A DNA stretch of 64,000 nt from assembly GCA_030765045.1 (NCBI GenBank), contig CM060968.1, positions 111,069,404-111,133,403 of the forward strand. Direction: 5' to 3'. A program made the translations under genes and the position numbers. Origin of the DNA: Tenodera sinensis. Lineage: Eukaryota; Arthropoda; Insecta; Mantodea; Mantidae. Below are positions 39,890 through 54,649 of the stretch, piece by piece; position 1 is the stretch's first letter, and every line of letters starts with the position of its first letter. The notes beneath the pieces were generated by a model. It was not told where the DNA came from and searched no databases. It worked only from the letters and a program-made list of their open reading frames with translations.

Positions 39890-42156
39890 TTTGATGTACA
39901 TTTCTTGAATGTACACTGAAAATGTGTATGTTTTGATGTATATTTCTTGTATATACAATGAAAATGTGTATGTTTTGATGTACATTTCTGGTATATACAA
40001 TGAAAATGTGTATGTTTTGATGTACATTTTTTGAATGTACAATGAAAATGTGTATGTTTTGATGTACATTTGTTGAATGTACAATGAAAATGTGTATGTT
40101 TTGATATACATTTCTTGAATGTACAATGAAAAAGTGTATGTTTTGATGTACATTTCTTTAGTGTACAATGAAAATGTGTATGTTTTGATGTACATTTCTT
40201 GAGTGTACAATGAAAATGTGTATGCTTTGATGTACATTTCTTGAATGTACAATGAAAATGTGTATGTTTTGATCTACATTTCTTGAATATACAATGAAAA
40301 TGTGTATGTTTTGATGTACATTTCTTGAATGTATACTGAAAATGTGTATGTTTTGATGTACATTTCTTTAGTGCACAATGAAAATGTGTATGTTTTGATG
40401 TACATTTCTTGTATATACAATGAAAATGTGTATCTTTTGATGTACATTTCTTGAATGTACACTGAAAATGTGTATGTTTTGATATACATTTTTTGAATGT
40501 ACAATGAAAATGTATATGTTTTGATATACATTTCTTGAATGTACACTGAAAATATGTATGTTTTGATGTACATTTCTTGTATATACAATGAAAATGTATA
40601 AGTTTTGATGTACATTTCTTGAATGTAATCTGAAAATGTGTATGTTTTGATATACATTTCTTGAATGTACAATGAAAATGTATATGTTTTCATGTCCATT
40701 TCTTGAATGTACACTGAAAATGTGTATGTTTTGATGTACATTTCTTGTATATACAATGAAAATGTATATGTTTTGATGTACATTTCTTGAATGTACACAG
40801 AAAATGTGTATGTTTTGATGTACATTTCTTGTATATACAATGATAATGTGTATGTTTTGATGTACATTTCTGGTATATACAATGAAAATGTGTATGTTTT
40901 GATGTACATTTCTTGAATGTACACTGAAAATGTGTATGTTTTGATGTACATTTCTTGAGTGTACAATGAAAATGTGTATGTTTTGATGTACATTTCTAGA
41001 ATCTACACTGAAAATGTGTAGGTTTTGATGTACATTTCTTTAATGTACAATGAAAATGTGTATGTTTTGATGTACATTTCTTGAGTGTACAATGAAAATG
41101 TGTATGTTTTGATGTACATTTCTTGAGTGCACAATGAAAATGTGTATGTTTTGATGTACATTTCTTGAATGTAAAATGAGAATGTGTATGTTTTGATGTA
41201 CATTTCTTGAATGTACAATGAAAATGTGTATGTTTTGATGTATATTTCTTGAATGTACAATGAAAATGTGTATGTTTTGTTGTACATTTCTGGAATGTAC
41301 AATGAAAATGTGTATGTTTTGATATACATTTCTTGAATGTACACTGAAAATGTGTATGTTTTGATGTACATTTCTTGAGTGTACAATGAAAATGTGTATG
41401 TTTTGATGTACATTTCTTGGATATACAATGAAAATGTGTATGTTTTGATGTATATTTCTAGAATGTACAATGAAAATGTGTATGTTGTGATGTACATTTC
41501 TTGAGTGTACAATGAAAATGTGTTTGCTTTGATGTACATTTCTTGAGTGTACAATGAAAATGTGTATGTTTTGATGTACATTTCTTGAGTGTACAATGAA
41601 AATGTGTATGTATTGATGTACATTTCTTGAATGTACACTGAAAATGTGTATATTTTGATGTACATTTCTTGAATGTACACTGAAAATGTGTATGTTGTGA
41701 TGTACATTTCTTGAGTGTACAATGAAAATGTGTTTGCTTTGATGTACATTTCTTGAGTGTACAATGAAAATGTGTATGTTTTGATGTACATTTCTTGAGT
41801 GTACAATGAAAATGTGTATGTTTTGATATACATTTCTTGAATGTGCACTGAATATGTGTATATTTTGATGTACATTTCTTGAATGTACACTGAAAATGTG
41901 TATGTTTTGATGTACATTTCTTGAGTGTACAATGAAAATGTGTATGTTTTGATGTACATTTCTTGAGTGTAAAATGAAAATGTGTATGTTTTGATGTACA
42001 TTTTTGTATATACAATGAAAATGTGTATGTTTTGATTTATATTTCTACAATGTACAATGAAAATGTGTATGTTTAAATGTAGATTTCTTGAGTGTACAAT
42101 GAAAATGTGTATGTTTTGATGTACATTTCTTGAATGTACAATGAAAATGTGTATGT
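39890..42156. repeat. 2,267-bp duplication, first copy
   Basis: 54 monomers minus 1 bp. It repeats directly at 42157. Contents include ATGTCCATTTC, GTAATCTG, ACACAGAAAATG, TCTAGAATCTACACTG near 40996, GTTGTGATG, GTGTATATTTTG and a 41-bp TACATTTTTGTATATAC monomer near 42001. Upstream of about 39890 the two copies differ. Confidence 0.85.
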
Positions 42157-44407
42157 TTAAATGTACATTTCTTGAATGTACACTGAAAATGTGTATGTTT
42201 TGATGTATATTTCTTGTATATACAATGAAAATGTGTATGTTTTGATGTACATTTCTGGTATATACAATGAAAATGTGTATGTTTTGATGTACATTTTTTG
42301 AATGTACAATGAAAATGTGTATGTTTTGATGTACATTTGTTGAATGTACAATGAAAATGTGTATGTTTTGATATACATTTCTTGAATGTACAATGAAAAA
42401 GTGTATGTTTTGATGTACATTTCTTTAGTGTACAATGAAAATGTGTATGTTTTGATGTACATTTCTTGAGTGTACAATGAAAATGTGTATGCTTTGATGT
42501 ACATTTCTTGAATGTACAATGAAAATGTGTATGTTTTGATCTACATTTCTTGAATATACAATGAAAATGTGTATGTTTTGATGTACATTTCTTGAATGTA
42601 TACTGAAAATGTGTATGTTTTGATGTACATTTCTTTAGTGCACAATGAAAATGTGTATGTTTTGATGTACATTTCTTGTATATACAATGAAAATGTGTAT
42701 CTTTTGATGTACATTTCTTGAATGTACACTGAAAATGTGTATGTTTTGATATACATTTTTTGAATGTACAATGAAAATGTATATGTTTTGATATACATTT
42801 CTTGAATGTACACTGAAAATATGTATGTTTTGATGTACATTTCTTGTATATACAATGAAAATGTATAAGTTTTGATGTACATTTCTTGAATGTAATCTGA
42901 AAATGTGTATGTTTTGATATACATTTCTTGAATGTACAATGAAAATGTATATGTTTTCATGTCCATTTCTTGAATGTACACTGAAAATGTGTATGTTTTG
43001 ATGTACATTTCTTGTATATACAATGAAAATGTATATGTTTTGATGTACATTTCTTGAATGTACACAGAAAATGTGTATGTTTTGATGTACATTTCTTGTA
43101 TATACAATGATAATGTGTATGTTTTGATGTACATTTCTGGTATATACAATGAAAATGTGTATGTTTTGATGTACATTTCTTGAATGTACACTGAAAATGT
43201 GTATGTTTTGATGTACATTTCTTGAGTGTACAATGAAAATGTGTATGTTTTGATGTACATTTCTAGAATCTACACTGAAAATGTGTAGGTTTTGATGTAC
43301 ATTTCTTTAATGTACAATGAAAATGTGTATGTTTTGATGTACATTTCTTGAGTGTACAATGAAAATGTGTATGTTTTGATGTACATTTCTTGAGTGCACA
43401 ATGAAAATGTGTATGTTTTGATGTACATTTCTTGAATGTAAAATGAGAATGTGTATGTTTTGATGTACATTTCTTGAATGTACAATGAAAATGTGTATGT
43501 TTTGATGTATATTTCTTGAATGTACAATTAAAATGTGTATGTTTTGTTGTACATTTCTGGAATGTACAATGAAAATGTGTATGTTTTGATATACATTTCT
43601 TGAATGTACACTGAAAATGTGTATGTTTTGATGTACATTTCTTGAGTGTACAATGAAAATGTGTATGTTTTGATGTACATTTCTTGGATATACAATGAAA
43701 ATGTGTATGTTTTGATGTATATTTCTAGAATGTACAATGAAAATGTGTATGTTGTGATGTACATTTCTTGAGTGTACAATGAAAATGTGTTTGCTTTGAT
43801 GTACATTTCTTGAGTGTACAATGAAAATGTGTATGTTTTGATGTACATTTCTTGAGTGTACAATGAAAATGTGTATGTATTGATGTACATTTCTTGAATG
43901 TACACTGAAAATGTGTATATTTTGATGTACATTTCTTGAATGTACACTGAAAATGTGTATGTTGTGATGTACATTTCTTGAGTGTACAATGAAAATGTGT
44001 TTGCTTTGATGTACATTTCTTGAGTGTACAATGAAAATGTGTATGTTTTGATGTACATTTCTTGAGTGTACAATGAAAATGTGTATGTTTTGATATACAT
44101 TTCTTGAATGTGCACTGAATATGTGTATATTTTGATGTACATTTCTTGAATGTACACTGAAAATGTGTATGTTTTGATGTACATTTCTTGAGTGTACAAT
44201 GAAAATGTGTATGTTTTGATGTACATTTCTTGAGTGTAACATGAAAATGTGTATGTTTTGATGTACATTTTTGTATATACAATGAAAATGTGTATGTTTT
44301 GATTTATATTTCTACAATGTACAATGAAAATGTGTATGTTTAAATGTAGATTTCTTGAGTGTACAATGAAAATGTGTATGTTTTGATGTACATTTCTTGA
44401 ATGTACA
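42157..44407. repeat. 2,267-bp duplication, second copy
   Basis: Tracks the first copy at offset 2267 to about 44407, where GTACACTG replaces GTACAATG. From about 42790 onward it is also the start of a 4,701-bp duplication with 47491 onward, so the unit exists a third time at about 47.5-49.1 kb. Private differences include ACAATTAAAATG near 43526 and GAGTGTAACATG near 44232. Confidence 0.85.
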
Positions 44408-47400
44408 CTGAAAATGTGTATGTTTTGATGTACATTTCTTGTATATACAATGAAAATGTGTATGTTTTGATGTACATTTCTGGTATATACAATGAAAATG
44501 TGTATGTTTTGATGTACATTTCTTGAATGTACACTGAAAATGTGTATGTTTTGATGTACATTTCTTGAGTGTACAAGGAAAATGTGTATGTTGTGATGTA
44601 CATTTCTTGAATGTACACTGAAAATGTGTATGTTTTGATGTACATTTCTTGTATATACAATGAAAATGTATATGTTTTGATGTACATTTCTTGAATGTAC
44701 ACTGAAAATGAGTATGTTTTGATGTACATTTCTTGTATATACAATGAAAATGTGTATGTTTTGATGTACATTTCTTGAATGTAATCTGAAAATGTGTATG
44801 TTTTGATATACATTTCTTGAATGTACAATGAAAATGTATATGTTTTCATGTACATTTCTTGAATGTACACTGAAAATGTGTATGTTTTGATGTACATTTC
44901 TTGTATACACAATGAAAATGTGTATGTTTTGATGTACATTTCTGGTATATACAATGAAAATGTGTATGTTTTGATGTACATTGCTTGAGTGTACAATGAA
45001 AATGTGTATGTTTTGATGTACATTTCTTGAATGTACACTGAAAATGTGTAGGTTTTGATGTACATTTCTTTAATGTACAATGAAAATGTGTATGTTTTGA
45101 TGTACATTTCTTGAATATACAATGCAAATTTGTATGTTTTGATGTACATTTCTTGAATGTACACTGAAAATGTGTATGTTTTGATATGCATTTCTTGAAT
45201 GTACACTGAAAATGTGTGTGTTTTGATGTACATTTCTTGAATGTACAATGAAAATGTGTATGTTTTGATGTACATTCTTTGAATGTGCAATGAAAATGTG
45301 TATGTTTTGATGTACATTTCTTGAATGTACAATGAAAATGTGTATGTTTTGATGTACATTTCTTGAATGTACAATGAAAATGTGTATGTTTTGATATACA
45401 TTTCTTAAATGTACAATGAAAATGTGTATGTTTTGATGTACATTTCTTGAGTGTACAATGAAAATGTGTATGTTTTGATGTACATTTCTTGAGTGTACAA
45501 TCAAAATGTGTATGTTTTGATGTACATTTCTTGAATGTACAATGAGAATGTGTATGTTTTGATGTACATTTCTTGAATGTACAATGAAAATGTGTATGTT
45601 TTGATGTATATTTCTTGAATGTACAATGAAAATGTGTATGTTTTGGTGTGCATTTCTTGAATGTACAATGAAAATGTGTATGTTTTGAAGTACATTTCTT
45701 TAGTGTACAATGAAAATGTGTTTGCTTTGATGTACATTTCTTGAATGTACACCGAAAATGTGAATTTCTTGATATACATTTCTTGAATGTACACTGAAAA
45801 TGTGTATGTTTTGATGTACATTTCTTGAATATACACTGAAAATGTGTATGTTTTGATGTACAGTTCTTGAATGTACAATGAAAAAGAGTATGTTTTGATG
45901 TACATTTCTTGAGTGTACAATGAAAATGTGTATGTTTTGATGTACATTTCTTGAGTGTCCAATGAAAAAGTGTATGTTTTGATGTACATTTCTTGAGTGT
46001 ACAATGAAAATATGTATGTTTTGATGTACATTTCTTGAGTGTACAATGAAAATGTGTATGCTATGTTGTACATTTCTTGGAAGTACAATGAAAATGTGTA
46101 TGTTTTGATCTACATTTCTTGAATGTACAATGAAAATGTGTATGTTTTGATGTGCATTTCTTGAATGTACAATGAAAATGTGTATGTTTTGATGTACATT
46201 TCTTTAGTGTACAATGAAAATGTGTTTGCTTTGATGTACATTTCTTGAATGTACACTGAAAATGTGTATTTTTTGATATACATTTCTTGAATGTACACTC
46301 AAAATGTGTATGTTTTGATGTACAGTTCTTGAATGTACAATGAAAATGTGTATGTTTTGATGTGCATATCTGGTATATGCAATGAAAATGTGTATGTTTT
46401 GATGTATATTTCTAGAATGTGCAGTCAAAATGTGTATGTTTTGATGTACATTTCTTGAATGTACAATGAAAATGTGTATGTTTTGATGTACATTTCTGGT
46501 ATATACAATGAAAATGTGTATGTTTTGATGTACATTTCTTGAATGTACAATGAAAATGTGTATGTTTTGATGTACATATCTGGTATATACAATGAAAATG
46601 TGTATGTTTTGATGTACTTTTCTTGAATATACAATTAAAATGTGTATGTTTTGATGTACATTTCTGGTATATACAATGAAAATGTGTATGTTTTGATGTA
46701 CATTTCTTGAATATACAATGAAAATGTGTAGTTTTTTATGTACATTTCATGAATGTACACTGAAAATGTGTATGTTTTGATATATATTTCTTATATATAC
46801 AATGAAAATGCTTATGTTTTGATGTACATTTCTGGTACATACAATGAAAATGTGCATGTTTTGATGTATATCTTTTGAATGTACACTCAAAATGTGTGTT
46901 TTGATGTACAACTCTTGAGTGTACAATGAAAATGTGTGTGTTTTGATGTACATTTCTTGAATGTACAATGAAAATGTGTATGTTTTGATGTACATTCCTT
47001 GAATGTACAATGAAAATGTGTATGTTTTGATGTACATTTCTTTAATGTACAATGAAAATGTGTATGTTTTGATGTACATTTCTTGAATGTACACTCAAAG
47101 TGTGTATGTTTTAATGTACATTTCTTGTATATACAATGAAAATGTATATGTGTTGATGTACATTTCTTAAATGTACACTGAAAATGTGTATGTTTTGATG
47201 TACATTTCTTGTATATACAATGAAAATGTGTATGTTTTGATGTACATTTCTGGTATATACAATGAAAATGTGTATCTTTTGATGTACATTTCTTGAATGT
47301 ACACTGAAAATGTGTATGTTTTGATGTACATTTCTTGAGTGTACAATGAAAATGTGTATGTTGTGATGTACACTTCTTGAATGTACACTGAAAATGTGTA

Positions 47401-47490
47401 GGTTTCGATGTACATTTCTTTAATGTACAATGAAAATGTGTATGTTTTGATATACATTTCTTGAATGTACACTGAAAATGTATATGTTTT
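44408..47490. repeat. Left flank and 56-mer copy 5 within the 4,701-bp repeat
   Basis: The flank landmark TTGTATACACAATG near 44901 precedes a 56-mer relative aligned to copy 4 at offset 19062. The marker starts at 46411. Private states shared with the 50-kb copy include GTTTTGGTGTGCATTTC (near 45644), GAGTGTCCAATG (near 45955) and CTTGGAAGTAC (near 46078). A 40-bp monomer (AATGTGTGTTTTG near 46890) is also seen at 52266, and ACACTTCTTG near 47372 reappears only near 51065. Confidence 0.75.
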
Positions 47491-50400
47491 GATATACATT
47501 TGTTGAATGTACACTTAAAATATGTATGTTTTGATGTACATTTCTTGTATATACAATGAAAATGTATAAGTTTTGATGTACATTTCTTGAATGTAATCTG
47601 AAAATGTGTATGTTTTGATATACATTTCTTGAATGTACAATGAAAATGTATATGTTTTCATGTCCATTTCTTGAATGTACACTGAAAATGTGTATGTTTT
47701 GATGTACATTTCTTGTATATACAATGAAAATGTATATGTTTTGATGTACATTTCTTGAATGTACACAGAAAATGTGTATGTTTTGATGTACATTTCTTGT
47801 ATATACAATGATAACGTGTATGTTTTGATGTACATTTCTGGTATATACAATGAAAATGTGTATGTTTTGATGTACATTTCTTGAATGTACACTGAAAATG
47901 TGTATGTTTTGATGTACATTTCTTGAGTGTACAATGAAAATGTGTATGTTTTGATGTACATTTCTAGAATCTACACTGAAAATGTGTAGGTTTTGATGTA
48001 CATTTCTTTAATGTACAATGAAAATGTGTATGTTTTGATGTACATTTCTTGAGTGTACAATGAAAATGTGTATGTTTTGATGTACATTTCTTGAGTGCAC
48101 AATGAAAATGTGTATGTTTTGATGTACATTTCTTGAATGTAAAATGAGAATGTGTATGTTTTGATGTACATTTCTTGAATGTACAATGAAAATGTGTATG
48201 TTTTGATGTATATTTCTTGAATGTACAATGAAAATGTGTATGTTTTGTTGTACATTTCTGGAATGTACAATGAAAATGTGTATGTTTTGATATACATTTC
48301 TTGAATGTACACTGAAAATGTGTATGTTTTGATGTACATTTCTTGAGTGTACAATGAAAATGTGTATGTTTTGATGTACATTTCTTGGATATACAATGAA
48401 AATGTGTATGTTGTGATGTACATTTCTTGAGTGTACAATGAAAATGTGTTTGCTTTGATGTACATTTCTTGAGTGTACAATGAAAATGTGTATGTTTTGA
48501 TGTACATTTCTTGAGTGTACAATGAAAATGTGTATGTATTGATGTACATTTCTTGAATGTACACTGAAAATGTGTATATTTTGATGTACATTTCTTGAAT
48601 GTACACTGAAAATGTGTATGTTGTGATGTACATTTCTTGAGTGTACAATGAAAATGTGTTTGCTTTGATGTACATTTCTTGAGTGTACAATGAAAATGTG
48701 TATGTTTTGATGTACATTTCTTGAGTGTACAATGAAAATGTGTATGTTTTGATATACATTTCTTGAATGTGCACTGAATATGTGTATATTTTGATGTACA
48801 TTTCTTGAATGTACACTGAAAATGTGTATGTTTTGATGTACATTTCTTGAGTGTACAATGAAAATGTGTATGTTTTGATGTACATTTCTTGAGTGTAAAA
48901 TGAAAATGTGTATGTTTTGATGTACATTTTTGTATATACAATGAAAATGTGTATGTTTTGATTTATATTTCTACAATGTACAATGAAAATGTGTATGTTT
49001 AAATGTAGATTTCTTGAGTGTACAATGAAAATGTGTATGTTTTGATGTACATTTCTTGAATGTACAATGAAAATGTGTATGTTTAAATGTACATTTCTTG
49101 AATGTACACTGAAAATGTGTATGTTTTGATGTACATTTCTTGTATATACAATTAAAATGTGTATGTTTTGATGTACATTTCTGGTATATACAATGAAAAT
49201 GTGTATGTTTTGATGTACATTTCTTGAATGTACACTGAAAATGTGTATGTTTTGATGTACATTTCTTGAGTGTACAAGGAAAATGTGTATGTTGTGATGT
49301 ACATTTCTTGAATGTACACTGAAAATGTGTATGTTTTGATGTACATTTCTTGTATATACAATGAAAATGTATATGTTTTGATGTACATTTCTTGAATGTA
49401 CACTGAAAATGAGTATGTTTTGATGTACATTTCTTGTATATACAATGAAAATGTGTATGTTTTGATGTACATTTCTTGAATGTAATCTGAAAATGTGTAT
49501 GTTTTGATATACATTTCTTGAATGTACAATGAAAATGTATATGTTTTCATGTACATTTCTTGAATGTACACTGAAAATGTGTATGTTTTGATGTACATTT
49601 CTTGTATACACAATGAAAATGTGTATGTTTTGATGTACATTTCTGGTATATACAATGAAAATGTGTATGTTTTGATGTACATTGCTTGAGTGTACAATGA
49701 AAATGTGTATGTTTTGATGTACATTTCTTGAATGTACACTGAAAATGTGTAGGTTTTGATGTACATTTCTTTAATGTACAATGAAAATGTGTATGTTTTG
49801 ATGTACATTTCTTGAATATACAATGCAAATTTGTATGTTTTGATGTACATTTCTTGAATGTACACTGAAAATGTGTATGTTTTGATATGCATTTCTTGAA
49901 TGTACACTGAAAATGTGTGTGTTTTGATGTACATTTCTTGAATGTACAATGAAAATGTGTATGTTTTGATGTACATTCTTTGAATGTGCAATGAAAATGT
50001 GTATGTTTTGATGTACATTTCTTGAATGTACAATGAAAATGTGTATGTTTTGATGTACATTTCTTGAATGTACAATGAAAATGTGTATGTTTTGATATAC
50101 ATTTCTTAAATGTACAATGAAAATGTGTATGTTTTGATGTACATTTCTTGAGTGTACAATGAAAATGTGTATGTTTTGATGTACATTTCTTGAGTGTACA
50201 ATCAAAATGTGTATGTTTTGATGTACATTTCTTGAATGTACAATGAGAATGTGTATGTTTTGATGTACATTTCTTGAATGTACAATGAAAATGTGTATGT
50301 TTTGATGTATATTTCTTGAATGTACAATGAAAATGTGTATGTTTTGGTGTGCATTTCTTGAATGTACAATGAAAATGTGTATGTTTTGAAGTACATTTCT

Positions 50401-51056
50401 TTAGTGTACAATGAAAATGTGTTTGCTTTGATGTACATTTCTTGAATGTACACCGAAAATGTGAATTTCTTGATATACATTTCTTGAATGTACACTGAAA
50501 ATGTGTATGTTTTGATGTACATTTCTTGAATATACACTGAAAATGTGTATGTTTTGATGTACAGTTCTTGAATGTACAATGAAAAAGAGTATGTTTTGAT
50601 GTACATTTCTTGAGTGTACAATGAAAATGTGTATGTTTTGATGTACATTTCTTGAGTGTCCAATGAAAAAGTGTATGTTTTGATGTACATTTCTTGAGTG
50701 TACAATGAAAATATGTATGTTTTGATGTACATTTCTTGAGTGTACAATGAAAATGTGTATGCTATGTTGTACATTTCTTGGAAGTACAATGAAAATGTGT
50801 ATGTTTTGATCTACATTTCTTGAATGTACAATGAAAATGTGTATGTTTTGATGTGCATTTCTTGAATGTACAATGAAAATGTGTATGTTTTGATGTACAT
50901 TTCTTTAGTGTACAATGAAAATGTGTTTGCTTTGATGTACATTTCTTGAATGTACACTGAAAATGTGTATTTTTTGATATACATTTCTTGAATGTACACT
51001 CAAAATGTGTATGTTTTGATGTACAGTTCTTGAATGTACAATGAAAATGTGTATGT
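47491..51056. repeat. 4,701-bp duplication, second copy (partial)
   Basis: Aligns with about 42790-46355 at offset 4701. The offset drops to 4659 between about 48.4 and 49.05 kb because a TCTAGAATGTACAATG monomer is missing, then returns to 4701 through a gained GTTTAAATG monomer. Copies share GTTTTGGTG, GAGTGTCCAATG and CTTGGAAGTAC. The match breaks abruptly at about 51057. Confidence 0.8.
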
Positions 51057-51480
51057 TGTGATGTACACTTCTTGAATGTACACTGAAAATGTGTAGGTTT
51101 CGATGTACATTTCTTTAATGTACAATGAAAATGTGTATGTTTTGATATACATTTCTTGAATGTACACTGAAAATGTGTGTGTTTTGATGTACATTTCTTG
51201 AATGTACACTGAAAATGTGTATGTTTTGATGTACAGTTCTTGAATGTACAATGAAAAAGAGTATGTTTTGATGTACATTTCTTGAGTGTACAATGAAAAT
51301 GTGTATGTTTTGATGTACATTTCTTGAGTGTCCAATGAAAAAGTGAATGTTTTGATGTACATTTCTTGAGTGTACAATGAAAATGTGTATGTTTTGATGT
51401 ACATTTCTTGAGTGTACAATGAAAATGTGTATGCTATGTTGTACATTTCTTGGAAGTACAATGAAAATGTGTATGTTTTG
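51057..51480. repeat. Mosaic junction made from two sources
   Basis: 51057 to about 51175 follows 47361 onward: GTTGTGATG, the otherwise unique ACACTTCTTG, GTGTAGGTTTCG, GATATAC and GTGTGTG. The sequence then jumps to a copy of about 50520-50810 at offset 672 (16 monomers), with GAAAAAGAGTATG, GAGTGTCCAATG and CTTGGAAGTAC. GTGAATG near 51345 is a private change. Confidence 0.75.
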
Positions 51481-52740
51481 ATCTACATTTCTTGAATGTA
51501 CAATGAAAATGTGTATGTTTTGATGTGCATTTCTTGAATGTACAATGAAAACGTGTATGTTTTGATGTACATTTCTTTAGTGTACAATGAAAATGTGTTT
51601 GCTTTGATGTACATTTCTTGAATGTACACTGAAAATGTGTATTTTTTGATATACATTTCTTGAATGTACACTCAAAATGTGTATGTTTTGATGTACAGTT
51701 CTTGAATGTACAATGAAAATGTGTATGTTTTGATGTGCATATCTGGTATATGCAATGAAAATGTGTATGTTTTGATGTATATTTCTAGAATGTGCAGTCA
51801 AAATGTGTATGTTTTGATGTACATTTCTTGAATGTACAATGAAAATGTGTATGTTTTGATGTACATTTCTGGTATATACAATGAAAATGTGTATGTTTTG
51901 ATGTACATTTCTTGAATGTACAATGAAAATGTGTATGTTTTGATGTACATTTCTGGTATATACAATGAAAATGTGTATGTTTTGATGTACTTTTCTTGAA
52001 TGTACAATTAAAATGTGTATGTTTTGATGTACATTTCTGGTATATACAATGAAAATGTGTATGTTTTGATGTACATTTCTTGAATATACAATGAAAATGT
52101 GTAGTTTTTGATGTACATTTCATGAATGTACACTGAAAATGTGTATGTTTTGATATATATTTCTTGTATATACAATGAAAATGCTTATGTTTTGATGTAC
52201 ATTTCTGGTACATACAATGAAAATGTGCATGTTTTGATGTATATCTTTTGAATGTACACTCAATATGTGTGTTTTGATGTACAATTCTTGAGTGTACAAT
52301 GAAAATGTGTGTGTTTTGATGTACATTTCTTGAATGTACAATGGAAATGTGTATGTTTTGATGTACATTCCTTGAATGTACAATGAAAATGTGTATGTTT
52401 TGATGTACATTTCTCTAATGTACAATGAAAATGTGTATGTTTTGATGTACATTTCTTGAATGTACACTCAAAGTGTGTATGTTTTAATGTACATTTCTTG
52501 TATATACAATGAAAATGTATATGTGTTGATGTACATTTCTTAAATGTACACTGAAAATGTGTATGTTTTGATGTACATTTCTTGTATATACAATGAAAAT
52601 GTGTATGTTTTGATGTACATTTCTGGTATATACAATGAAAATGTGTATGTTTTGATGTACATTTCTTGAATGTACACTGAAAATGTGTATGTTTTGATGT
52701 ACATTTCTTGAGTGTACAATGAAAATGTGTATGTTGTGAT
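51481..52740. repeat. Partial 56-mer copy aligned to 46.1-47.4 kb
   Basis: Offset 5373 from 46108 onward, with the marker at 51784 and the 2-bp-deleted GTGTGTTTTG monomer near 52266. Differences include CTCTAATG near 52413 and ATGGAAATG near 52341. It diverges after GTTGTGAT near 52740, where several monomers of the partner are absent. Confidence 0.75.
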
Positions 52741-54649
52741 ATACATTTCTTGAATGTACACTGAAAATGTGTGTGTTTTGATGTACATTTCTTTAATGTA
52801 CAATGAAAATGTGTATGTTTTGATGTACATTCCTTGAATGTACAATGAAAATGTTTATGTTTTGATGTACATTTCTTGAATGTACAATGAAAATGTGTAT
52901 GTTTTGATGTACATTTCTTGAATGTACAATGAGAATGTGTATGTATTGATGTACATTTCTTGAATGTAATCTGAAAATGTGTATGTTTTGATATACATTT
53001 CTTGAATGTACAATGAAAATGTATATGTTTTCATGTACATTTCTTGAATGTACACTGAAAATGTGTATGTTTTGATGTACATTTCTTGTATATACAATGA
53101 AAATGTATATGTTTTGATGTACATTTCTTGAATGTACACTGAAAATGTGTATGTTTTGATGTATATTTCTTGTATATACAATGAAAATGTGTATGTTTTG
53201 ATGTACATTTCTGGTATATACAATGAAAATGTGTATGTTTTGATGTACATTTTTTGAATGTACAATGAAAATGTGTATGTTTTGATGTACATTTGTTGAA
53301 TGTACAATGAAAATGTGTATGTTTTGATATACATTTCTTGAATGTACAATGAAAAAGTGTATGTTTTGATGTACATTTCTTTAGTGTACAATGAAAATGT
53401 GTATGTTTTGATGTACATTTCTTGAGTGTACAATGAAAATGTGTATGCTTTGATGTACATTTCTTGAATGTACAATGAAAATGTGTATGTTTTGATCTAC
53501 ATTTCTTGAATATACAATGAAATTGTGTATGTTTTGATGTACATTTCTTGAATGTACACTGAAAATGTGTATGTTTTGATGTACATTTCTTTAGTGCACA
53601 ATGAAAATGTGTATGTTTTGATGTACATTTCTTGTATATACAATGAAAATGTGTATCTTTTGATGTACATTTCTTGAATGTACACTGAAAATGTGTATGT
53701 TTTGATATACATTTTTTGAATGTACAATGAAAATGTATGTTTTCATGTACATTTCTTGAATGTATACTGAAAATGTGTATGTTTTGATGTAAATTTCTTG
53801 AATGTACAATGAAAATGTGTATGTTTTGATGTACATTTCTTGAATGTACAATGAAAATGTGTATGTTTAAATGTACATTTCTTGAATGTACACTGAAAAT
53901 GTGTATGTTTTGATGAACATTTCTTGAGTGTATAATGAAAATGTGTATGTTTTGATGTACATTTCTTGAATGTACAATGAAAATGTGTATGTTTTGATGT
54001 ACATTTCTTGAGTGTACAATGAAAATGTGTATGTTTTGATGTACATTTCTTGAATGTACAATGAAAATGTGTATGTTTTGATGTATATTTCTTGAATGTA
54101 CAATGAAAATGTGTATGTTTTGATGTACATTTCTTTAGTGTACATTGAAAATGTGTTTGTTTGGATGTACATTTCTTGAATGTACACTGAAAATGTGTAT
54201 TTTTTGTTATACATTTCTTGAATGTACACTGAAAATGTGTATGTTTTGATGTACATTTCTTGTATACACAATGAAAATGTGTATGTTTTGATATACATTT
54301 CTTGAATGTACAATGAAAAAGTGTATGTTTTGATGTACATTTCTTGAGTGTACAATGAAAATGTGTATGTTTTGATGTACATTTCTTGAGTGTACATAGA
54401 AAATGTGTATGCTTTGATGTACATTTCTTGAATGTACAATGAAAATGTGTATGTTTTGATCTACATTTCTTGAATGTACAATGAAAATGTGTATGTTTTG
54501 ATGTACATTTCTTGAATGTACACTGAAAATGTGTATGTTTTGATGTACATTTCTATAGTGCACAATGAAAATGTGTATGTTTTGATGTACATTTCTTGTA
54601 TATACAATGAAAATTTGTATGTTTTGATGTACGTTTCTTGAATGTACAC
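52741..54649. repeat. Satellite segment aligned to 22.4-23.6 kb
   Basis: From about 52855 variant order matches 22461 onward at offset 30394, including the 40-bp monomer near 53724 and GTTTAAATGTAC near 53864. The rest resembles 29.4-30.1 kb. The 336-bp duplication seen at 23.6 kb is not present here. Confidence 0.7.
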
